The notes below the pieces were generated by a model. That model was not told the origin of the DNA and made no database searches. It was given only the letters and a program-made list of their open reading frames with translations. The position numbers and the translations under genes were made by a program. Below, piece after piece: positions 9,226-18,428 of a stretch of DNA of 64,000 nucleotides. Location of the stretch: the NCBI GenBank assembly GCA_003506435.1, contig DOAQ01000019.1, forward strand, positions 1-64,000, written 5' to 3'. Each line of letters starts with the position of its first letter. Within the stretch, counting starts at the first letter, position 1. This DNA comes from Prolixibacteraceae bacterium (lineage in GTDB: Bacteria; Bacteroidota; Bacteroidia; Bacteroidales; Prolixibacteraceae).

Positions 9226-10202
9226 AATTCAGGAATAATCATTGCCTTGCGTGTATTACTTTTGATACGTTCCCCGAGAAAATAAATCAACGATAGTTCG
9301 TGCGAACTAAATGAATAGTTCGACAGGCTGGAAAGGCTCAAATCGTAGCTGTACCCAATTTTGAACTTTTCGCGCATGATGCCAATCATGGCTATAACTG
9401 CATCGGGCCGGATGCTAAGATTATTCCGGTACCACAAACCTCCGGCCAGCGGCCCGATATTCAGGTACATTCCAAGGTTCATTTGTCGAAAGCTACCCTG
9501 CTGCTGATAAATAATATTGGGTGAAAGAGTGTAGGGTTTTGAAAGCAGCCCGTTTCGTAGTTTTTTAGTTCGCGCCCCTACGTTTATTGTTATTTTTCGT
9601 GGCAGATAGCCCTTTTGGTCGCCTGCAATCAGCGATTCGTCGGGCTTCGTTAAATGGTGAATACTGAATCCGAAGAAACAGGAGCCGGACTGACCTAAAA
9701 GGCCAATGCCAAAATCAGGGTAAACTTTGCTGGCGTCTTCAATGTTCATTGATCCATCCGGAATAATAACCCCGTTCAATTCGTTGATTTCAGAAGGAAA
9801 AACAAGACCCGATTTATTGAATCCCTTGTAGGTGCCGCCTGCCTGCATCGCCGCATCAATAAAAAAATGGTCGTTGACTTTTATATGATGCGAGTAAAAT
9901 AAAAATGCAGAAGAACTGGTGATTCTTCCTTCGGCTTCGGAATTATTGCTTAACTGAAATCCCAATCCACCATTCAGCGCTTTGTAATAGCGGTCGAACG
10001 AAACCGAATAATTCACAAATGTGTTGCCCAAACCGGGCCACTGATTCCGGTAATTTACCGAAAAACGCGGATATTCGGTAGTTCCGGTAAAGGCGGGGTT
10101 CAAATACAACGGATTGGCATAAAACTGCGAATATTCAGCATCCTGACAAAAAGAGCTGAAACTGAAAACACATAAAAAAAATAGTAGATACCACCTTCGC
10201 AC
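9222..10202 (-). CDS. PorP/SprF family type IX secretion membrane protein
   Basis: A 326-residue outer-membrane beta-barrel protein with a signal peptide ending near FSSFCQ and the family's conserved start DAEYSQFYANPLYLNPAFTG, followed by NYRNQWPG. Alternating hydrophobic strands continue to the end (LSLIYFLGERI). PorP/SprF proteins work with the type IX machinery and often sit beside type-B cargo genes, as here. The two stop codons overlap by 4 bp in convergent orientation. The gene is not in a cotranscribed operon with its presumed partner, so the link is by family and position. Confidence 0.9.
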   Translation of the reverse strand: MRRWYLLFFLCVFSFSSFCQDAEYSQFYANPLYLNPAFTGTTEYPRFSVNYRNQWPGLGNTFVNYSVSFDRYYKALNGGLGFQLSNNSEAEGRITSSSAFLFYSHHIKVNDHFFIDAAMQAGGTYKGFNKSGLVFPSEINELNGVIIPDGSMNIEDASKVYPDFGIGLLGQSGSCFFGFSIHHLTKPDESLIAGDQKGYLPRKITINVGARTKKLRNGLLSKPYTLSPNIIYQQQGSFRQMNLGMYLNIGPLAGGLWYRNNLSIRPDAVIAMIGIMREKFKIGYSYDLSLSSLSNYSFSSHELSLIYFLGERIKSNTRKAMIIPEF

Positions 10203-10287
10203 AATTCTTATCCCCTGTTAATTAGGTTTTTTCAAAGGCGTTAAAAGTAAGAATTGTTTCCGGTTTTCAATCTTTCTATCGGAACTA

Positions 10288-10815
10288 TTAATTGGAAAGT
10301 TCGGGCAAAAAATCAATAATGTCGATCAGTAATTGTTTTTTTTGTTCGCCCGCCTGATTCAGGACTGCTTCCATTTTGTCGGTTTCTGTATTCATCATTT
10401 CGGGAGTTATTTTTCCTTCCATATTGGTGATTACAGTGTATGCTTCAAAAGCAACTTCCAAATCTTCATTGATTACGAGATCGACAAATACCGGCAGATT
10501 GGCGCTGAAATCAAGCCCGTTTTCCCAGCAAAGCGAAATCAGGTTTTTGCGTTCGCCTGCATATTTTTCATTCCGAATGGCATCGAGCAATTGAGGTACA
10601 ACTTCGCTGTGCTTAATGTCAGCCAGCAGGTTTATAATTTTTGAATTGATTTCAGGGTTTTCCGAAGAATGAAGTAATTCAATAAGAACAGGAATATAAG
10701 ATGGATTGCCTGTATCGCGCAAATGGCTTATCGTTTCGATGACCAATTCAGGATTGGCAGAATTTAATTTAGAGATGATTTGCTGATTTGGTTTTGGTGC
10801 GTCGTTTTTTATCAT
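10288..10815 (-). CDS. HEAT-repeat protein
   Basis: A 175-residue, all-helical, probably cytoplasmic protein. HEAT-like helix pairs can be read as LVIETISHLRDTGNPSYIPVLIELL, then INSKIINLLADIKHSEVVPQLLDAI, then NLISLCWENGL and LEVAFEAYTVI. Such repeats are protein-interaction scaffolds. There is no signal peptide and no catalytic motif. It ends about 85 bp upstream of porP/sprF on the same strand, so cotranscription is possible. Partner unknown. Confidence 0.75.
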   Translation of the reverse strand: MIKNDAPKPNQQIISKLNSANPELVIETISHLRDTGNPSYIPVLIELLHSSENPEINSKIINLLADIKHSEVVPQLLDAIRNEKYAGERKNLISLCWENGLDFSANLPVFVDLVINEDLEVAFEAYTVITNMEGKITPEMMNTETDKMEAVLNQAGEQKKQLLIDIIDFLPELSN

Positions 10816-10905
10816 TGCCTTCTTTTCGTATTATTAAATTGCAAATTTAGCATTTTCGATCAGATGCGGGAACATATCAACTTCCGAATTGTTGAATAGA
10901 ATCGC

Positions 10906-10913
10906 TAGTTTTG
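10906..10913 (+). promoter_or_regulatory. Putative -7 box of the MATE gene
   Basis: TAGTTTTG matches TAnnTTTG. The predicted transcription start (about 10920) falls after the in-frame TTG at 10911 and before the ATG at 10932. This supports the ATG as the real start codon. Confidence 0.45.
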
Positions 10914-10931
10914 CACACTCAAAACAGAAAA

Positions 10932-12278
10932 ATGAACAGAGCCAAAGAACTGGAAAGCGCCAATATTTCCAGGTTGATGTTGAAATTTTTTATTCCTGCT
11001 TTCATTGGCGTTTTTGTCAATGCCCTGTATAATATTGTCGACCGGATTTTTATCGGGCAGGGGGTTGGTTCGCTTGCTTTGAGCGGTATTTCTGTAATCT
11101 TCCCGGTCATGTTGATTATGATGGCGTTTGGTATGCTGATTGGCATTGGCGCCGGAGTGCTGGTTTCCATTAACATGGGGCGAAAGGATATGGAAAAAGC
11201 TGAAAAAGTATTGGGCAACAGTTTTGTTCTGATGATCCTGGTTTCGATTGTTATTACTTTGGTTGGCTTTGCCATTAAAGGACCGATGCTTCGTTCGTTC
11301 GGCGCTACCCCCGAAACCATTGGCTATGCGAACGATTATCTCAATATTATTTTGGTCGGAGTTGTTTTTCAGGTCGTTGGTTTTTCACTGAATTCAGTGA
11401 TTCGTTCCGAAGGAAACGCAAAGATTGCCATGTATTCTATGTTAATCAGCGCCGGAACCAACATTGTTCTTGACCCTATTTTTATTTTTTGGTTTGGCTG
11501 GGGTGTAAAAGGAGCCGCTTATGCAACGGTTATTTCCATGATGGTGCTGACAGTATGGGTGTTGTTGCATTTTAAAAGCAGTCGTTCTGTGGTGAAAATC
11601 AGATCAAAATATTTCAGGATCGATAAAAAAATAGTACTTGAGATTCTGGCAATCGGGATGGCGCCTTTTGTAATGCAGATTGCCAACAGTTTTGTTCAGG
11701 GCCTACTCAATAAAACCCTGATATCATTCGGAAGTGACATTGCCGTTGGGGCAATGGGAATCATCAATAGTGTGCTGACGTTGGTGGTCATGTCAGTTGT
11801 CGCGATCAACATGGCTTCGCAACCGATTATTGGTTTCAATTTCGGGGCGAATAAAAGTGGCCGGGTGAAAGAGGCGTTGCGTATTGCAATTATTTCTGCA
11901 TCTGTGATTTCCGTTGCTGCTTTTGCACTTATTCAACTCATTCCCGATTCAATCATCAAACTGTTTGAATCGAAAGATGAACAGTTGCTGGAAATGGGCC
12001 GGAACGGTCTGCGGATTGCTGTTCTTGCCTTGCCTGTCGTTGGTTTTCAGGTGGTCGCGGGCAATTTTTTTCAATCGGTTGGAAAAGCAAAAATTGCGAC
12101 TCTTCTGACCTTGCTTCGGCAGGTCGTTTGCCTGATCCCCTTGCTACTTATTTTTCCTTTTTTCTTCGGATTAAAAGGTGTCTGGATGGCCATTCCGGTT
12201 GCCGACAGCATTTCTGCAATAATCGTGACCTTTTTCCTTCTTCGCGAATGGAAACGGCTCGATGTGATTCAAAAATAG
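10932..12278 (+). CDS. MATE family efflux transporter
   Basis: A 448-residue integral membrane protein with 12 hydrophobic segments in two halves. Characteristic segments are RLMLKFFIPAFIGVFVNALYNIVDRIFIGQGVG at the start, LGNSFVLMI, AKIAMYSMLISAGTNIVLDPIFIF in the first half, and ASQPIIGFNFGA opening the second half. MATE proteins export cationic drugs or metabolites against Na+ or H+ gradients. The start was placed at the ATG at 10932 rather than 21 nt upstream because a promoter -7 box overlaps the earlier codon. It stands alone with its own terminator. Substrate unknown. Confidence 0.9.
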   Translation: MNRAKELESANISRLMLKFFIPAFIGVFVNALYNIVDRIFIGQGVGSLALSGISVIFPVMLIMMAFGMLIGIGAGVLVSINMGRKDMEKAEKVLGNSFVLMILVSIVITLVGFAIKGPMLRSFGATPETIGYANDYLNIILVGVVFQVVGFSLNSVIRSEGNAKIAMYSMLISAGTNIVLDPIFIFWFGWGVKGAAYATVISMMVLTVWVLLHFKSSRSVVKIRSKYFRIDKKIVLEILAIGMAPFVMQIANSFVQGLLNKTLISFGSDIAVGAMGIINSVLTLVVMSVVAINMASQPIIGFNFGANKSGRVKEALRIAIISASVISVAAFALIQLIPDSIIKLFESKDEQLLEMGRNGLRIAVLALPVVGFQVVAGNFFQSVGKAKIATLLTLLRQVVCLIPLLLIFPFFFGLKGVWMAIPVADSISAIIVTFFLLREWKRLDVIQK

Positions 12279-12393
12279 ATTCAGGATACTCTGTCCAATA
12301 CAATCTTTCACAAAAAATTCCCGGCAATCAGTTGTTGATGGAAGATATCAAAATGGATAAAAGAAAATATCCAAAATAGGAAGAGATTCCTCA

Positions 12394-12416
12394 AATCAAA
12401 TCCTTTGATTTTTGTT
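12394..12416 (+). terminator. MATE gene terminator
   Basis: AAATCAAA, a 3-nt loop, then TTTGATTT followed by a T-rich tail, about 115 bp after the MATE stop codon. Confidence 0.65.
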
Positions 12417-12431
12417 TGTTCGTTTCGGACT

Positions 12432-12472
12432 TCTGTTTAAAATATTTTTCACGAGAATATTCATTAAACAGA
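12432..12472. repeat. Inverted repeat upstream of the hydrolase gene
   Basis: TCTGTTTAA (12432-12440) is the exact inverse of TTAAACAGA (12464-12472). Inside them AATATT occurs on both sides. The structure ends 61 nt before the hydrolase ATG and could be an operator or a leader hairpin. No T run follows, so it is not an obvious terminator. Confidence 0.45.
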
Positions 12473-12533
12473 AAAACAAATTAATTTTATTCGGCTTTTT
12501 TTGAATGATTTAATCCATTATTTGGTCGTATTT

Positions 12534-13526
12534 ATGGCAAATGTAATCATTGGAATTCACGGACTTAGCAACAAACCTCCCAGACAGTTACTCGAACATT
12601 GGTGGAAACTGTCCATGATGGAGGGGCTTGAAAATCGTAATTTCAACACGGCATTGCCTAAATTTGAAATAGTGTACTGGGCCGACATCATGTACGATAA
12701 GCCGTTGGAGGTGTCGGAAACCAACGCCGATAGTCCGTATTTTATGGACGAAAAATATGAAAAGGGAATACAATCTGTTTTGGCGGAAGATCACAGTTTA
12801 CGCAAAAAGACTGTTGATTTTCTGGGACGTCAACTGAACCGTATATTTTTGAATGAAGATTTCAGCCTGAATTATTCATTTATTACCGATACCCTTGTGC
12901 GGAAATATTTTCGGGATTTGGAAATTTACTATTCCGAAAACAATGCTCCGGGAGATATTTCCGGGCGTAAAGCAAAAGACCTGATTCGGGAGCGGCTTGC
13001 TCAGGTATTGGAAAAGCACAAAAATAACAACATCATGTTGATCTGTCATTCGATGGGCTCCATTATCGCATTTGATGTACTGACGTTTCTTGCTCCTCAC
13101 ATTAATATACACACGTTTGTCACCATTGGCTCGCCGCTCGGTTTGCCAATTATTGTCAGTAAAATTGCTGCCGAACAGAAACAAATGAATGCCATTGAAA
13201 ACCACATGGTCACTCCGCCCGGAATTTTGAAAAACTGGTATAATTTTGCGGATATTCAAGATAGCGTAGCTCTTGATTATAAATTGGCCGACAATTTTTC
13301 GAAAAACAGTAATGGTGTGAAGCCTGTCGATTTTTTGGTAAAAAACGATTACGAAATAAATGGTATTCCCAACCATCATAAAGCGTATGGATACCTGAGA
13401 GCGCCGGAGTTTTCCAATCTGTTAAATGAATTTATACTTGCTGAACGATTGAATCTGAAAGAAAAAGTCGTCCGTCAAACGGTCCGGGTAGCCGACTATC
13501 TGAAGAATATTTTTATCAAAAATTAG
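12534..13526 (+). CDS. Alpha/beta-hydrolase (lipase/esterase-like)
   Basis: A 330-residue cytoplasmic protein from the ATG at 12534; a TTG 33 nt upstream is in frame but the sequence between is not conserved-looking. The N-terminus NVIIGIHGLSNKP is the first strand with the oxyanion-hole HG. NNIMLICHSMGSIIAFDVL is the nucleophile elbow (G/C-H-S-M-G, Ser catalytic), followed by FVTIGSPLGLPI as in GPI-deacylase-like and lipase-like hydrolases. A C-terminal HHKAYG histidine could complete the triad. No secretion signal. It converges on the next gene with only 4 bp between stops. Substrate unknown. Confidence 0.8.
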   Translation: MANVIIGIHGLSNKPPRQLLEHWWKLSMMEGLENRNFNTALPKFEIVYWADIMYDKPLEVSETNADSPYFMDEKYEKGIQSVLAEDHSLRKKTVDFLGRQLNRIFLNEDFSLNYSFITDTLVRKYFRDLEIYYSENNAPGDISGRKAKDLIRERLAQVLEKHKNNNIMLICHSMGSIIAFDVLTFLAPHINIHTFVTIGSPLGLPIIVSKIAAEQKQMNAIENHMVTPPGILKNWYNFADIQDSVALDYKLADNFSKNSNGVKPVDFLVKNDYEINGIPNHHKAYGYLRAPEFSNLLNEFILAERLNLKEKVVRQTVRVADYLKNIFIKN

Positions 13527-13530
13527 GAAT

Positions 13531-14742
13531 TCAAATCGGATTATTCCAATCAAGCAATCGTTGTTCTCCCTGTAAAGCCCTGATTTCGGTAACATCCTGG
13601 CTTACTTCAATTGTTCCCCGGTAATTTCCCTGATCGTCGCGCAGCGCAAAATAGCGGATGTGGATAAAGCGGCCTTTCATCTGAATCCGGAAATCAGCAT
13701 GGTCCCGTGTCCCGTTGCGGAAAGCATCAACAATATCATTTACTACGTGTACACTTTCGCGCGGATGGCAATTTTGTACTTTTCTGCCAATAATGGCTTT
13801 CGAACGGGGGAAAATCCGGTGTTTAGTTCCTGAAAAGTAACATACTTCATCATTCTCATCGACAAAAGTAATGTCAACCGGAAGATTTTCAAATAGCAAA
13901 ATTAATTGTGAAGGCGTAAGATAACCGGTACCTAAATCAACTGCTCCATCTGTTTCATTTGAATTTTGCCCCGATCGTTCGGGGTTGGTGTTTTGAATTT
14001 GTGGCGGTTCAATATAACACCAGCCAATTTCAGCGCTTTGCAGACTCATATCATTCCATACTTTGGCCGGAATTGACTGGTAAGCAACCGGGTAAAGAAT
14101 TTGTTCTTCCCTGAAAATAATGGGCAGCACCACAAAAAAGAGGTCACCTAATGCTTTGTTCAGGCGGGCTGGTTCCAAATGTTTTTCGTTTAACATTCCG
14201 TCAATCGTTTTCAGCAACCGACGAAAATCGTCGTGAAACGACCACATGAGTTGCAAACAGCGGTACTGTGGAAAAGTGTTTTCAATATATGGGAACAGAA
14301 TATTTTCTTTTTTGATATAGTGCAATTCGTACTTTTTCAGTGAAGACACCAATGTTTTTAACCGTTCAAAGTCAGGTTTTTCTGTTCTTGAAAAAGTTTT
14401 AATCTCCTGTTTCATTTCTTCCATGACCTTTTCAACTGCCCGGTTTTCGAGCATCAGGCAATAAAGGAAATGCCCTTCGCCGGGTTTCTCCCACACGTGA
14501 CTTTTCAACGACTTATAAAACACATTCAGCAATTTGCCAATGTTTGCTTTTACTTTTTCAAAAGGAATATCCTCCTGTAAAAGCTGATCGATTACCTGCA
14601 TGGTTTCGCGGTCAGTCACCGTATCAACCAATGACTGATAATCAGCGATACAATCTTTTGCATTTCCGGTTACAATTAATTTCCGCGAAAAAGCGAGGAG
14701 CCCTGCATTCCTGTCCGATCTGTTGTTTATATGTTCCGACAT
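13531..14742 (-). CDS. DUF438 - hemerythrin - PAS protein
   Basis: A 403-residue soluble protein in three parts. Residues about 20-90 are the DUF438 domain (LQEDIPFEKVKANIGKLLNVF). About 100-225 is a hemerythrin-like HHE di-iron bundle with HFLYCLMLEN, HYIKKENILFPYIE and WSFHDDFRRLL. About 285-395 is a PAS domain ending GTIEVSQDVTEIRALQGEQ. It follows the NO reductase on the same strand and so belongs to the nitrosative-stress block. Its ATG lies only 12 nt beyond an intrinsic-terminator hairpin, so expression may depend on read-through. A sensor of NO, O2 or redox state is plausible, but no output domain is present. Confidence 0.85.
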   Translation of the reverse strand: MSEHINNRSDRNAGLLAFSRKLIVTGNAKDCIADYQSLVDTVTDRETMQVIDQLLQEDIPFEKVKANIGKLLNVFYKSLKSHVWEKPGEGHFLYCLMLENRAVEKVMEEMKQEIKTFSRTEKPDFERLKTLVSSLKKYELHYIKKENILFPYIENTFPQYRCLQLMWSFHDDFRRLLKTIDGMLNEKHLEPARLNKALGDLFFVVLPIIFREEQILYPVAYQSIPAKVWNDMSLQSAEIGWCYIEPPQIQNTNPERSGQNSNETDGAVDLGTGYLTPSQLILLFENLPVDITFVDENDEVCYFSGTKHRIFPRSKAIIGRKVQNCHPRESVHVVNDIVDAFRNGTRDHADFRIQMKGRFIHIRYFALRDDQGNYRGTIEVSQDVTEIRALQGEQRLLDWNNPI

Positions 14743-14754
14743 AATGAAAATAAA

Positions 14755-14792
14755 AAAGTGTCCTTCAGCAAAAATAAACCAAAGGACACTTT
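14755..14792 (-). terminator. Terminator or attenuator between NO reductase and the DUF438 gene
   Basis: On the minus strand AAAGTGTCCTT pairs with AAGGACACTTT around a 16-nt loop, followed by TTTTTT-rich sequence that runs almost into the next ATG at 14742. Its position leaves no room for a separate promoter downstream. Confidence 0.75.
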
Positions 14793-14813
14793 GTAAGGTA
14801 TTAAATGCCTGAA

Positions 14814-17054
14814 TTATTTCTTTTCAATACTCCAGCCACCTTTCAATCCGAAGATGAACCAGGCCAGAGAAACTGTTCCAAGTGCAAAAATGGTATCGCC
14901 GATTGCACGAAGCCATTTCAGTGTAACCATGTGGGGTTGTCCAAGGAACTCGGCCAAGCGGGCATACCAAAGTCCTTCATTAACACTGGCCACAGTTTGC
15001 AGTAATCCAATAGGTAGCACGCTGATCAGCACCATTAATGCCAATCCGATGTTGATACTCCAGAATGCAAATTTGAGCCATTTTTCTTTCCAGATCACCT
15101 CGGTATTCATGTCACGTAATACGAAAAGCATCAGCCCAATACCCAACATTCCGTAGACCCCGAACAGGGCAGTATGACCGTGTACCGGTGTGGTATTCAA
15201 TCCCTGCATGTAATAAAGCGCAATGGGAGGATTAATAAGAAATCCGAAGATTCCCGCTCCTACCAGGTTCCAGAATGCTACTGAAATGAAACTGTAAATA
15301 GGCCATTTGTATGCTTTTATCCATTCTGAGCTCTGGCTGATCCTCAGATTATCCCAGGCTTCGTAACCCATCAGTACCAAAGGCACTACTTCCAGTGCGC
15401 TAAACGTTGCTCCCAGCGCCATGACTGAGGTTGGAGTGCCAGTAAAATACAAGTGGTGAAATGTACCTAAAATGCCTCCTGAAAGGAAAATAATGGTGGT
15501 AAAAAGTACCGCAGTTGTTGCTGTGGCTACTTTTACAATTTTCATTCGCACAAACAGGAACGATGTAACCACCACGGCAAATACTTCGAAAAAGCCTTCT
15601 ACCCAAAGGTGAACTACCCACCAGCGCCAGTATTCAGCTATGGCGAGATTGGTTTGACGGCCCCACATCAGTCCTGCCCCGTAAAAAGCGGCAATGGCAA
15701 CAGTCGAAATCAGGAACATGATAAGCAGATTGCGGTTCTCCGAACGAAGTTTTAATGCAGGCCACATGGCCCGGCCCATAAGAATAAGCCAAATTACGAG
15801 GCCAACAAAGAGGAATAACTGCCAGAAACGGCCCAAATCGACATATTCATATCCCTGGTGACCAAACCAGAAGTTTTCGACCAGTCCAAGTTTTTGCATT
15901 ACACCAAACCATTGTCCAAGTAATGAACCAACTACGATAATCAGCAGTGCAATGAAAAGGAAGTTGACGCCTAACCGTTGGAATTTTGGCTCATGTCCTG
16001 AAATAGCTGGGGTATAATACAAGCCAGTGGCTAACCATGAAGTTGCGATCCAGAAAATGGCGATTTGTACATGCCATGTGCGCGAAATGGAATAGGGCAG
16101 CCAATCAGACAGTGGAATACCATAAAGTGCCTGTCCTTCAACTCCATAGTGTGCAGTTATAATTCCGAGTATAATTTGCACAACGAATAAGGCTGATACC
16201 ACCCAGAAATATTTTAATGTAGCTTTTTGCGATGGGGTTTGTTTAATTCCACTTAAAGGAAACTCTCTTGAAGTCTCACCTTCAGCTTCTTCCCGTTTAC
16301 GGGCGTAATACCAAACCATCAAGCCAATGCCTGCCAATAGAATAATCACGCTGAAGCCGGTCCACAGGATCATTGAACTGGTTGGTGTGTTAGCAACCAA
16401 TTTTTCAGCAGGCCAATTATTCGTGTATGAAATATCAGAATCCGGACGGTTGGTAACACATGTCCATGAGGTCCAGAAAAAGAAAGTATTTAATAAACGT
16501 ACCCGTTCCGGGGTTTTCAGTGAGTTGGCAGGAATGGCGTATGCATCGCGCAAATCGTTAAACTCCGGATCATCAGTAAACAGGCGGCCGTAAAAATCGC
16601 TGTTGGCAGCAATAGCCTCGGCCCGCAAGTCGGAAACAGTGAGGATTTTCGACTGCGGATCGTAGCGGTTTTTACGAAGATCGTTTTGCAGCAACACTTT
16701 AAGCGCAGCCTGCCGGTCGTTTGTTAGCTGATCGTAAGGAATACTGTCGTACTGCATGGCAAGTTTGTCCAACAGGAACTCCGCTTCCTTGTGCAGCCAG
16801 TCGGCACTCCAGTCGGGAGCCAGATAGGCGCCGTGTCCCCAGATAGTTCCTACTTCTTGTCCTCCAAGCGATTGCCAAACATTCTGGCCATCTTTAATAT
16901 CTTGCCCGGTGAACAAGATTTTCCCGGATTCAGTCACCACTTTTTCAGGAACAGGTGGCGCTTGCCGGTAAATTTCGCTGCCATAATAAAGCAATACTCC
17001 AAATGATATCACCATAACGGCAATGAACCCAATCCAAAGGTTTTTTGTCTTCAT
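14814..17054 (-). CDS. norZ: Quinol-dependent nitric oxide reductase (qNOR)
   Basis: A single-chain NO reductase of the heme-copper oxidase superfamily. It reduces two NO to N2O with quinol electrons at the inner membrane. The product is 746 residues, the normal fused NorC-NorB-like length: an N-terminal membrane anchor, a periplasmic region of about 190 residues without CxxCH (as in qNOR, with GQDIKDGQNVWQSLGGQEVG), then about 12 membrane helices. Ligand motifs seen are WHVQIAIFWIATSW, WVVHLWVEGFFEVF (His plus the Glu typical of NOR), ILGTFHHLYFTG and VHGHTALFGVYGML. It follows the hemerythrin gene by 94 bp. Role: NO detoxification. Confidence 0.95.
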   Translation of the reverse strand: MKTKNLWIGFIAVMVISFGVLLYYGSEIYRQAPPVPEKVVTESGKILFTGQDIKDGQNVWQSLGGQEVGTIWGHGAYLAPDWSADWLHKEAEFLLDKLAMQYDSIPYDQLTNDRQAALKVLLQNDLRKNRYDPQSKILTVSDLRAEAIAANSDFYGRLFTDDPEFNDLRDAYAIPANSLKTPERVRLLNTFFFWTSWTCVTNRPDSDISYTNNWPAEKLVANTPTSSMILWTGFSVIILLAGIGLMVWYYARKREEAEGETSREFPLSGIKQTPSQKATLKYFWVVSALFVVQIILGIITAHYGVEGQALYGIPLSDWLPYSISRTWHVQIAIFWIATSWLATGLYYTPAISGHEPKFQRLGVNFLFIALLIIVVGSLLGQWFGVMQKLGLVENFWFGHQGYEYVDLGRFWQLFLFVGLVIWLILMGRAMWPALKLRSENRNLLIMFLISTVAIAAFYGAGLMWGRQTNLAIAEYWRWWVVHLWVEGFFEVFAVVVTSFLFVRMKIVKVATATTAVLFTTIIFLSGGILGTFHHLYFTGTPTSVMALGATFSALEVVPLVLMGYEAWDNLRISQSSEWIKAYKWPIYSFISVAFWNLVGAGIFGFLINPPIALYYMQGLNTTPVHGHTALFGVYGMLGIGLMLFVLRDMNTEVIWKEKWLKFAFWSINIGLALMVLISVLPIGLLQTVASVNEGLWYARLAEFLGQPHMVTLKWLRAIGDTIFALGTVSLAWFIFGLKGGWSIEKK

Positions 17055-17148
17055 TCTGTTCGATTTAATTAATAGTTAGATATTTATCTCTTTATTCTAC
17101 TGTGTGTTCGCTTTTTCATAAACCTTCAATACATTTTAAAATTCTTAT

Positions 17149-17694
17149 TTACTGAAGATAGATGGAAGCCAGAAAATCGATTTTGGCGATTGAATTTTCA
17201 GCATTGAATTCAGAATCAGCTTCGTTTTCGATTTCAGCAAATCGGACTAACAGGTTTTGTTGTTCATCAGTGCTAAAAACCCGGTCGGCCATGCGGAAGA
17301 GAATATTGTTTTCCTTCGAAATATGGTTTTGCAGCAAGTAGGCATAACCACTCATATTTTCGTAAATGGGCTGAAGTGCATTCCTGTTCCCTTTTTGTAA
17401 TTCCGCGATGCCATCGCTTATTCCTTTAACGAAATTCCGACCTTGCACGTGTTCGTGCAGCATCACTGCCACAGGTCCTTGTTCAGGCGAAAAACCTTTT
17501 TCTCCCATAAGCGGAAACAACAAATCTTCTTCCTTGGCATGATGAATTCCGTCTGCAAACTTGCGGATCAGATTTACTACCAGTTCAAAATGTACAGCTT
17601 CGGCGCTATGTTTTTCGACCATAGCCAACATGATGTCTGTCAGACGAAGAATGTGGATATGGTCGTTTTCGAGGTTTTGTGTTGCTGTATCCAT
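17149..17694 (-). CDS. Hemerythrin domain protein
   Basis: A 181-residue soluble four-helix di-iron protein. Likely iron ligands are in NDHIHILRLTDIM, the HHAKEEDLLFPLMGEKG block (H-xxx-E), MLHEHVQGRNFV, and LQNHISKENNILFRMAD. Such proteins bind O2 or NO or supply iron for cluster repair. It begins 3 nt after the ric stop codon, so the two are translationally linked in one operon, and it precedes the NO reductase. The short helix-bundle form with a separate Ric neighbour suggests a helper in nitrosative-stress defence; this is inference from context. Confidence 0.88.
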   Translation of the reverse strand: MDTATQNLENDHIHILRLTDIMLAMVEKHSAEAVHFELVVNLIRKFADGIHHAKEEDLLFPLMGEKGFSPEQGPVAVMLHEHVQGRNFVKGISDGIAELQKGNRNALQPIYENMSGYAYLLQNHISKENNILFRMADRVFSTDEQQNLLVRFAEIENEADSEFNAENSIAKIDFLASIYLQ

Positions 17695-17697
17695 TTC

Positions 17698-18402
17698 TTA
17701 TTTTTTTGCAAGAATTAATGCTTTTGGAAACAAAATATTGTTTTCGAGATGAACGTGTGTATGCAGATCGTCTTCGAACTCTTCGAGTAGTTTGAAAGCT
17801 ACACGGTAGGTGTTGCAGGCATCAGCCGGGATTGAATAACCATTGGTAATCACATTGATTTTGTCCATCGCTCCGCCGGCAAATTCATGTTCACCATTCA
17901 TCCGCGAAATTTCAATGGCGATGGTTGTTTTTGCCCCAGGGGTATTGTTTTTCATCACTTCTTTGATGGCCGGAAAAAGTACCTCTTCCTCTTGTTTCAG
18001 GTGTTGTAATAATTCACGATTTATTTCAAAGAATAATGAAGCTACTTTTATAAGTTCCGGATGGTTCTCTCCATGTACCTGAGCAATTTTTTGAGTGTAA
18101 TGCACCAGTTCAGGGAGAGTTCTCAATACATATTTATGGTGAGTATTTACAATATAATCTGCAAGAAAGCCCAAATCCCAGTTTTTAAAATCGTGATGCA
18201 GAGCAGGTGTGCTTAATTCGAGTTCATTTAATTCGAGCGTCAGTTTCTGTACATCAACGTCCTTTTCGTTGCAGGCTACTTCTATACTTTTGTTGCCTCC
18301 GCAGCAAAAATCGATTCCGGCTTGTTTGAATATCGCTGCTGCCCGATAGTCGTCTGCTACAATTTGACCTATAGTCTTTTGATTTAATATTTCTGTTCTC
18401 AT
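17698..18402 (-). CDS. ric: Iron-sulfur cluster repair di-iron protein Ric (YtfE/ScdA)
   Basis: A 234-residue cytoplasmic protein that restores Fe-S clusters damaged by NO or oxidants and can handle NO itself. It has the two-part family layout. The N-terminal DUF542 domain contains FKQAGIDFCCGGNKSIEVAC, with the conserved vicinal Cys33-Cys34. A hemerythrin-type domain from about residue 75 has NTHHKYVLRTLPEL, VHGENHPELIKV, LLQHLKQEEEVLFPAI, MNGEHEFAG and HTHVHLENNILFPKA, giving the His/Glu ligands of the di-iron site. First gene of the ric-hemerythrin-norZ unit, driven by a promoter whose -33 box lies inside a palindrome. Confidence 0.94.
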   Translation of the reverse strand: MRTEILNQKTIGQIVADDYRAAAIFKQAGIDFCCGGNKSIEVACNEKDVDVQKLTLELNELELSTPALHHDFKNWDLGFLADYIVNTHHKYVLRTLPELVHYTQKIAQVHGENHPELIKVASLFFEINRELLQHLKQEEEVLFPAIKEVMKNNTPGAKTTIAIEISRMNGEHEFAGGAMDKINVITNGYSIPADACNTYRVAFKLLEEFEDDLHTHVHLENNILFPKALILAKK

Positions 18403-18428
18403 ATTATTTGCTTTAAGAATTACAGATA

